This document shows positions 20,506 to 24,721 of a stretch of DNA of 24,721 nucleotides, one piece after another. The translations under genes and the position numbers were made by a program. Under the pieces are notes generated by a model. That model was not told the DNA's origin. It did no database searches and worked only from the letters and a program-made list of their open reading frames with translations. The DNA is from a virus: the IMG/VR virus record IMGVR_UViG_3300020172_006076, positions 1-24,721 of that record, one strand, 5' to 3'. Within the stretch, counting starts at the first letter, position 1, and every line of letters starts with the position of its first letter.

Positions 20506-22671
20506 TTAGAATTCACCTTTAGCTACTTTCCAGAGATTCAAAACCGAAAGCTCGATCACCTTCGGAGAAAGCCCCTTAAGTGCCTGAATAAGCTCGAACT
20601 CATCCTCGACCGCCATTAGATCAATCGGCTTTTCATACTGAGAAAGTACCTCAGCAAAAGCCTTGATGACATCCATAAAATAAACGCTATCCACCCCGGC
20701 ATAAGGCAGATTCAATCGGGAATAAATCTCGCTGAGATGCTTCAGTGCTTCCTTATCCCCGTGCGGGGCAAATCCCGCCACGAGATTAAGCACCCCAGAA
20801 GGATGAGCATTTTTACTCGCATATTCCTCAATCGCTTTAATCGCATTCTTCTGGCAAAATTTTGGCAGCTTTAACAGCCACTCAAAAGGAACCCGCGCCC
20901 TTTGAGAAGGGGTTAAGCATATGTCGGCTACACATCGGAAAAGAGAAGCAATCTGCCCAGTGAATATCTCCCCTTCCCACTGGAAGCTAACCCAATCCCC
21001 CATAGCAAAGCCACAATTGGCCGCTAAATGAATTTGGTGATCCTTCCAAGATTGCCCCTGGGTATCCCCCCAGTTAATCTTCCAATCGCCATAGTCATCA
21101 CGCCCCGTAAGAGTCCCCTGCTTTAAACAATCCTTATCGGCTTTTGCCGAAACCACATCGCCCACCTTAAACCCAGTGAGAGCCTGTTTAGGGGGATTAA
21201 AAGGATCAAAATCAAAAAGCTTAAGCTCCTCTACCCCCTCCTGAAGATCACCGCGAGGAGCCGGGTCAGAACCCATCCCCATCCACTGAACCTTAATCGG
21301 CTCCGTATCAATCACCACACCAATGGAGCCACGGGAAGTTACCCAGTTACGCACCTCAAAAGCATCTTGATCCTGATCAGCCCACGGCTCAAGATGATCC
21401 TCAAGCAAAGAATCCGTTTTATCCGAATCCAAATAGCGGAAATGGTAAAGCCACGCCTGGTGAAGTTCAGCCCATTGCAATCTCTCAACAACTGCCCCTC
21501 GCTCACGATAAACAAGCCAAACTTTCTCCCCCACAGCAAAAGCCGGAGGGGTAGGCTCACTCGTAATGTTCGGAGCTTCCTGCGTAATGTTCGGAGCTTT
21601 TCCCACTGGCACAGCCGGCGCAGGAGTTGGGCTAGGCTTCGGCGACTTAGGCGGAGTATTTTTGCCCAATCCCACCAACTCCAAATCAGTCCACTTCACA
21701 AAAAACGATTCCCCTGTTTCCTCACAAACGATCGCCTGCGAATCCCCATCCTGTAGCTTGATTGTCCCCGGCAAACACAAAACACCCGCAGTCAAAACAC
21801 CCTTAGACCCACTAACATCCTCGCCATTGTAACGATAGCGAGCCTCCGAGCCTTCTATCTCCCGAAGCTTCAAAATCGCCGAATGAACGCTATTATTTAA
21901 AGCCCCCCGAAGAAATTCCGCTTCCACTCGCCGTCCTAGCTCCGTAAATAAATCAATCGCCTGAACCACCTTAGTAGCCTTCCTGAGATTCTCCCGGCTA
22001 CCCATTCCAGTAGCCTCGGCCAAAAGATCATCTGGTCTGACCGCCTGAGAAAATTTCAGCGAAAGCTCATTAATTCCCCATTTTTGACACAGCTTCCAGT
22101 CCTGCTCTAAGTCCCCCGATAACTGGGACACCCGTGCATCCTTTCGGCTCTCTAAAGAAAAGCGCACCTCCTCAAGAATCTTCCGTTGCCGAGCCACTTG
22201 CTGAGTTTTCAGCCAATCCTTGGCAGAGGCTAATACCTCCGCCTCCCGGACCCGTTCCTCAGTCGTCTTGATCCGGCCAGCATTTTCCAGAATTAACCGG
22301 ATCAACTCAGCCTCTTGATCCGCAAATTCCACAATCTCGATCGGAACCGACTTTAAACCTAAATTACGAGCGCAGGCCAATCGGCTGTTACCGCTCACCG
22401 CCTGCCGCTTCCGATTGATTACAATCGGTTTCACCCACCCAGATTCTCTGATTTGCTCCTGTAAGACACTAATATCCGTCCGTGGATAAATCAGTGAATT
22501 GTAAGGGTGCGGCAAAATCAAAGTCGGGTCAAGTTCTCTCGGTTCCGCAATATCCCAATCATCCTCAATCTTAGTGGACTCCACATAAAATAATCCCTTG
22601 ATAATGCCGTTTTTTTCAACGATCTTATCCGTTCCCAAAAATTCCAGTAATTCCTTTTCTGAATAGCGCAT
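20506..22671 (-). CDS. ParB-domain protein fused to SH3/KOW-like modules, 721 aa
   Basis: ATG 22671 follows AGGAGGG. Residues 54-116 form a ParB/Srx-type N-terminal domain: HPYNSLIYPRTDISVLQEQIRESGWVKPIVINRKRQAVSGNSRLACARNLGLKSVPIEIVEF, with SGNSRLACA (93-101) at the nucleotide-binding site. Charged helices follow to about 280. Then come repeated small beta modules: FFVKWTDLELV near 330, VGEKVWLVYRERGAVVERLQW near 375, FKVGDVVSAKADKDCLKQGTLTG near 500 and FAMGDWVSFQWEGEIFTGQI near 555, each in the 'vGd.V......g.v' SH3/KOW style. A Pro-rich linker (PPKSPKPSPTPAPAVPVG) and a doubled APNIT repeat join them. The C-terminus is helical. ParB-type domains hydrolyse CTP or act as nucleases in phages; I cannot say which here. 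A DNA-tracking role is plausible. Confidence 0.75.
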   Translation of the reverse strand: MRYSEKELLEFLGTDKIVEKNGIIKGLFYVESTKIEDDWDIAEPRELDPTLILPHPYNSLIYPRTDISVLQEQIRESGWVKPIVINRKRQAVSGNSRLACARNLGLKSVPIEIVEFADQEAELIRLILENAGRIKTTEERVREAEVLASAKDWLKTQQVARQRKILEEVRFSLESRKDARVSQLSGDLEQDWKLCQKWGINELSLKFSQAVRPDDLLAEATGMGSRENLRKATKVVQAIDLFTELGRRVEAEFLRGALNNSVHSAILKLREIEGSEARYRYNGEDVSGSKGVLTAGVLCLPGTIKLQDGDSQAIVCEETGESFFVKWTDLELVGLGKNTPPKSPKPSPTPAPAVPVGKAPNITQEAPNITSEPTPPAFAVGEKVWLVYRERGAVVERLQWAELHQAWLYHFRYLDSDKTDSLLEDHLEPWADQDQDAFEVRNWVTSRGSIGVVIDTEPIKVQWMGMGSDPAPRGDLQEGVEELKLFDFDPFNPPKQALTGFKVGDVVSAKADKDCLKQGTLTGRDDYGDWKINWGDTQGQSWKDHQIHLAANCGFAMGDWVSFQWEGEIFTGQIASLFRCVADICLTPSQRARVPFEWLLKLPKFCQKNAIKAIEEYASKNAHPSGVLNLVAGFAPHGDKEALKHLSEIYSRLNLPYAGVDSVYFMDVIKAFAEVLSQYEKPIDLMAVEDEFELIQALKGLSPKVIELSVLNLWKVAKGEF
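21562..21599 (-). repeat. 21-bp-period direct repeat in ParB-domain gene
   Basis: The 17-mer CGTAATGTTCGGAGCTT occurs at 21562-21578 and 21583-21599. On the minus strand the two units encode EAPNITxEAPNIT in the Pro-rich linker, so the protein linker can change length by slippage in whole 7-residue steps. Confidence 0.75.
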
Positions 22672-22684
22672 AATCCCTCCTAAA

Positions 22685-22700
22685 GCCCCCTAACGGGGGC
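22685..22700 (-). other. G/C hairpin in the leader of the ParB-domain gene
   Basis: GCCCCC-TAAC-GGGGGC forms a perfect 6-bp stem with a 4-nt loop in the 54-bp gap between the coiled-coil gene and the ParB-domain gene. On the minus strand only TTT follows, then the AGGAGGG ribosome site, so it may be an attenuator, a weak terminator or an mRNA-stability element. Confidence 0.45.
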
Positions 22701-22725
22701 ATAAACTTCAACCTTTTGCCATAGC

Positions 22726-22923
22726 CTAAGCGCTTCTCAGAGAAGCTTTTTGTAGAATCTCTATCTGCTTAGATAGCAATAGAATCTTTTCCTCCAATTG
22801 CTGGATATAAGTCCTCGTTTGGAAAGGAATTGGGCGCAATTCCATATACGCGATCTTTCGCATCAAAACCTCGTTTTCGTAAGAGAGAGCCTCTATTTTT
22901 TGCAGTAATGTTTCTTCGTTCAT
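22726..22923 (-). CDS. small coiled-coil protein, 65 aa
   Basis: ATG 22923 follows AGGAGGA, whose site overlaps the end of the upstream gene (8-bp gap). The product (MNEETLLQKIEALSYENEVLMRKIAYMELRP...YIQQLEEKILLLSKQIEILQKASL) shows a heptad spacing of Leu/Ile in two helices joined by a Pro-containing turn, so it is probably a dimeric coiled coil or helical hairpin. No DNA-binding motif or membrane segment is seen. It could be a partner of the SSB-like or ParB-domain protein that flank it. A 7-bp-arm hairpin (GCTTCTC/GAGAAGC) lies within its last codons. Confidence 0.7.
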   Translation of the reverse strand: MNEETLLQKIEALSYENEVLMRKIAYMELRPIPFQTRTYIQQLEEKILLLSKQIEILQKASLRSA

Positions 22924-22931
22924 CTTTCCTC

Positions 22932-23729
22932 CTAAAATGGGCAGTCGTCAGGAACTTGAAGCGGACCCGCAAACGATTTTTTCTGAATCAAAGAATCCAC
23001 ATAGCTAATAAAATCGATTAACTCCTCATTAGTTAGTAAGTGTCGGCTACGCTTGCCATACTTATCAATCAGCATTTGTCGAGCCTCCTGTGGACTAAGC
23101 CCCAAATACTTGAGGTCAGCATCGTTTTTAGCTAAAAGAGTTTGAAAATCCACCTCCCCCGTTACTGGCACAGAAGTCTCACTAAAGGGGTGGTTCTCAA
23201 CGTATTCTTTTAGAGGCTCGACCCACGGCGCAACCGGAACCCCAAAAGATTCATCATGATCTTCCTTCTCCAAAGGAAGATCAGGGAAATACTTCTTGGA
23301 CAACTCTTTAGCTAAATCAGAAAGATTAATATCCTTATCCCAATCAATTTTGATTCTTTGTTTATTCGCCCAAAGATTGCAGAAGATTACGCGACTATCG
23401 CGCTCCGAAACCTTCGGGCTAATAATAATCTGACAATCGGCTTGCTGACTCAAGCAAGCCCGCAAACTTAACAGCAATCCCCGACTAAAAACCGTTTCCA
23501 GACCACAGCGGACGCAGTAAGTAAACTCATCATCCTGTAACAGCAAATGCAGCTTTTCAGATACCTTGTCCTTATATTCAGACTGACGAATCTGCAAGCC
23601 TAGAACCTTACCCTCTAGAGCCACTTCCTGGCAAGGCACATTGCCCGGCCAAGACCACGGATAACCCTGGCAATTGTTTACAAAAAGAATCTTATCGTAA
23701 GCCTGATTAGGCGGCTTTGTGAATCCCAT
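22932..23729 (-). CDS. probable single-strand DNA-binding protein analogue, 265 aa
   Basis: ATG 23729 has GGAGGGAG upstream and overlaps the LuxR-type gene by 23 nt. Residues about 35-130 look like an OB-type beta barrel (VALEGKVLGLQIRQSEYKDKVSEKLHLLLQDDEFTYCVRCGLETVFSRGLLLSL, QIIISPKVSERDSRVIFCNLW). A charged linker follows, then a small helical segment (LSPQEARQMLIDKYGKRSRHLLTNEELIDFISYVDSL, about 213-250) of a type I associate with cyanobacterial and cyanophage DNA-metabolism proteins. The protein ends in DDCPF (261-265), close to the DDIPF tip by which bacterial SSB recruits partners. I infer an SSB analogue; the sequence is not recognisably the standard SSB family. Confidence 0.6.
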   Translation of the reverse strand: MGFTKPPNQAYDKILFVNNCQGYPWSWPGNVPCQEVALEGKVLGLQIRQSEYKDKVSEKLHLLLQDDEFTYCVRCGLETVFSRGLLLSLRACLSQQADCQIIISPKVSERDSRVIFCNLWANKQRIKIDWDKDINLSDLAKELSKKYFPDLPLEKEDHDESFGVPVAPWVEPLKEYVENHPFSETSVPVTGEVDFQTLLAKNDADLKYLGLSPQEARQMLIDKYGKRSRHLLTNEELIDFISYVDSLIQKKSFAGPLQVPDDCPF

Positions 23730-23976
23730 AACTTACTCCCTCCTTGATAATTAAATAACCAGAATCCCGATAGTAATAGGCAACCAGCGACACTCGGCTT
23801 TGCTTACCGAACTTTTTCAAAATATGGTAAACATGAGTTGTCACCGTTCGCACCGACAAATAAAGCTCTTTAGCTATTTCTTTGTCGCTTTTCCCCTCAA
23901 CAATAAAAGACAATATTTCCTTTTCGCGAGGGGTTAGGTCGTCCCACAAATCCAGAAAATCAGATTGATTGTTCAT
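23707..23976 (-). CDS. LuxR-type HTH regulator without receiver domain, 89 aa
   Basis: Residues 14-68 are a complete LuxR/NarL-type helix-turn-helix: LTPREKEILSFIVEGKSDKEIAKELYLSVRTVTTHVYHILKKFGKQSRVSLV, including the LTPREKEIL opening and the KSDKEIAKEL...VRTVTTHV recognition pair. There is no N-terminal receiver or ligand domain, so it acts as a constitutive or protein-controlled DNA binder. A weak AAGGGA site precedes the ATG. It is cotranscribed and overlaps the SSB-like gene; a strong inverted repeat lies 23 bp upstream and could be its own binding site. Likely a regulator of early genes. Confidence 0.88.
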   Translation of the reverse strand: MNNQSDFLDLWDDLTPREKEILSFIVEGKSDKEIAKELYLSVRTVTTHVYHILKKFGKQSRVSLVAYYYRDSGYLIIKEGVSYGIHKAA

Positions 23977-23998
23977 CAGTTTTTTCCCTTGACTTGTA

Positions 23999-24020
23999 GT
24001 CCCGATTCACGAATCGGGAC
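23999..24020. promoter_or_regulatory. perfect 10-bp-arm inverted repeat before LuxR-type gene
   Basis: GTCCCGATTC and GAATCGGGAC with a 2-nt centre lie between the stop of the DUF7352-like gene and the LuxR-type start. No T-run follows, so it is a candidate operator or mRNA-end hairpin rather than a terminator. Confidence 0.5.
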
Positions 24021-24027
24021 ATTTAGG

Positions 24028-24288
24028 TTAAGACTTCTCAAACACATGAAATACGAAATTAATTTCGTATGAGCCAATATATTGACCAAGATCGCCGACT
24101 GGCATTGCAGCGCCAGAATAGTAGGTGAAAAACTTGCGAATTACAATCGGCTTATCATAATCCACCAATGCCCACAATTGTGGACGGCCATCTTCGATCC
24201 GAATGCACAATATTTCAGCATCTTGGGGGAGTCGGAGGCTTTGCTCATCAGTTACATTAAGAGTCCATTTCTCAATACAATTAGGCAT
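24028..24288 (-). CDS. DUF7352-like small phage protein, 86 aa
   Basis: ATG 24288 overlaps the previous stop by 8 nt with GGAG about 10 nt upstream; the longer in-frame start at 24405 is Leu/Arg/Cys-rich shadow sequence. The pattern 'EKWTLNVTDEQSLRLPQDAEILCIRIEDGRPQLWALVDYDKPIVIRKF...YIGSYEINFVFHVFE' matches a small phage family that I recall as DUF7352 ('ky.l.itdeq.i.lP.gaeiL.vq.q.g.lclWAlvdp'). Function unknown in that family; it is a small beta protein common near phage replication and accessory genes. Confidence 0.75.
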   Translation of the reverse strand: MPNCIEKWTLNVTDEQSLRLPQDAEILCIRIEDGRPQLWALVDYDKPIVIRKFFTYYSGAAMPVGDLGQYIGSYEINFVFHVFEKS

Positions 24289-24655
24289 CACTACTCTTCT
24301 CCATAATCTGCAAAAGCATCGACAAATAAGCTTGCAAAAAAGCCTCAACTCGACTAGAGCCACAAGAAGTAGCCTTTTTTCGAGTTTTTCGACACTCGAT
24401 CGCACAAGTCCAGCCCTTATTTTTGGGGAAAGATTGCACTACGAACCAATCCTTAATAAAGCATTGGCATTCCAGTATTGAATTGAGTAAATATTCCCGC
24501 TCAGGATTAGTTTTTCTGCCAAAATTCAAAGAATAATGGGCATCCAAAAATCGGAAATCCAGAGGAGAAAAAATCTCAAAAGTCCACCTCATAAAAGTAG
24601 GCTTACAAATGGTCGGCTCTAGCTCCGACCATTCTTTGAGCAAACTAATCAGCAT
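24281..24655 (-). CDS. unknown phage protein, 124 aa
   Basis: ATG 24655 has GGAGG 5 nt upstream; the frame is open to the window edge but this start is well supported. The product is soluble with Trp/Phe-rich beta and helical parts (LISLLKEWSELEPTICKPTFMRWTFEIFSPLDFRFLDAHYSL, FIKDWFVVQSFPKNKGWTCAIECRKT) and a closing SSRVEAFLQAYLSMLLQIMEKS, which recalls the final helix of small alpha-beta phage proteins whose 'g.s...Ai..A.l..L' motif is common. I do not recognise a named family. It is coupled to the DUF7352-like gene. Confidence 0.65.
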   Translation of the reverse strand: MLISLLKEWSELEPTICKPTFMRWTFEIFSPLDFRFLDAHYSLNFGRKTNPEREYLLNSILECQCFIKDWFVVQSFPKNKGWTCAIECRKTRKKATSCGSSRVEAFLQAYLSMLLQIMEKSSDA

Positions 24656-24721
24656 CGTCACCTCCAAACCAGCACTTACTAGACACAATTTCCGGCTGTG
24701 TCTCTGGTTCGTGAGATAAAC
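24645..24721 (-). CDS. C-terminal end of a further gene, cut by the window edge
   Basis: A frame open from the right edge ends at TAG 24645-24647, reading ...LSHEPETQPEIVSSKCWFGGDDAD. It overlaps the next gene's ATG by 11 nt, and its last codons hold that gene's ribosome site, as is usual in this operon. The peptide is acidic and polar like a real C-terminus, but only about 24 residues are visible, so the call is tentative. Confidence 0.4.
   Translation of the reverse strand, partial: LSHEPETQPEIVSSKCWFGGDDAD

Larger units (their letters stand above)
608..24618 (+). repeat. polar TCGGCT hexamer, about 60 copies, one strand only
   Basis: Reading by eye I find TCGGCT at about 60 plus-strand positions, e.g. 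608, 818, 1227, 1445, 2789, 3137, 3570, 5502, 6121, 7199, 7730, 8442, 9011, 10007, 11110, 11597, 12765, 13642, 14311, 15582, 17612, 18329, 19205, 20052, 20625, 21137, 22381, 23437, 24147 and 24613. About 34 are ATCGGCT. AGCCGA was not found on the plus strand, though AGCCGC, AGCCGG and AGCCGT are all present. Copies lie in genes of both directions and in intergenic DNA (7730, 11597, 18329, 20052), so codon use does not explain them. None occurs in 3576-5501 or 15735-17611. Confidence 0.8.

Noticed and set aside
22732-22755. Hairpin with T-run on the plus strand (GCTTCTCAGAGAAGCTTTTT)
   Set aside because: It looks like a plus-strand terminator but no plus-strand gene lies upstream, and the bases are the last codons of a minus-strand gene.
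1-24721. tRNA or rRNA genes
   Set aside because: No cloverleaf with a TTCGA-type T arm or any rRNA segment was recognised in the intergenic gaps, which are all under 300 bp.

Overview
The window looks like part of a temperate or transposable-type (Mu-related) tailed phage or prophage of a cyanobacterium. Mu-like signals are strong in the packaging module: a DUF3486/gp27-type small terminase, a gp28-type large terminase, a portal and a MuF-type minor head protein in that order, plus a Mor-family (middle operon regulator) activator. The cyanobacterial host is an inference from many CGATCG sites, a few HIP1 octamers (GCGATCGC), and protein styles familiar from cyanophages. No MuA/MuB transposase, integrase or attachment site is visible, so prophage versus free phage cannot be decided here.

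Almost everything reads on the minus strand, so the transcription order runs right to left. (1) 24721-20136, early-type operon: small unknown proteins, a DUF7352-like protein, an HTH-only LuxR-type regulator, a probable SSB analogue ending in DDCPF, a coiled-coil peptide, a ParB-domain protein fused to SH3/KOW-like modules, and a small SH3/KOW protein. It is closed by a clear intrinsic terminator at about 20059-20101. (2) 19849-18415, middle unit: Mor-like activator, a 59-aa protein and a solitary beta-class DNA methyltransferase, each overlapping the next by 4 nt. (3) 18319-15347: seven small tail-fibre/baseplate proteins, mostly overlapping or nearly so. (4) 15281-13005: small terminase, PD-(D/E)XK nuclease and large terminase. 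(5) 11559-7407: radical SAM enzyme, portal, MuF and HU. (6) 7410-5616: a second tail-fibre-like group. Two plus-strand islands interrupt this: a J-domain protein (11687-13003), sitting with the radical SAM gene between terminase and portal, and a two-gene unit of large putative tail/baseplate proteins (1191-5619). The left 1.2 kb holds small unknown genes. No major capsid, scaffold/protease, tape-measure or lysis gene is recognised, so these must lie elsewhere.

Two sequence patterns are not explained by the genes. First, the hexamer TCGGCT occurs about 60 times on the plus strand (about 6 expected for equal base frequencies), while its complement AGCCGA was not found once on that strand, whatever the direction of the gene it lies in. 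It is missing from two 1.9-kb stretches of tail-protein genes. Second, a palindrome with core GGCAAAATTTTGCC sits in four intergenic regions, upstream of the tail-fibre, terminase, radical SAM/J-domain and HU genes, which makes it a candidate operator for the late regulon, possibly of the Mor-like activator. Counts and searches were done by eye.
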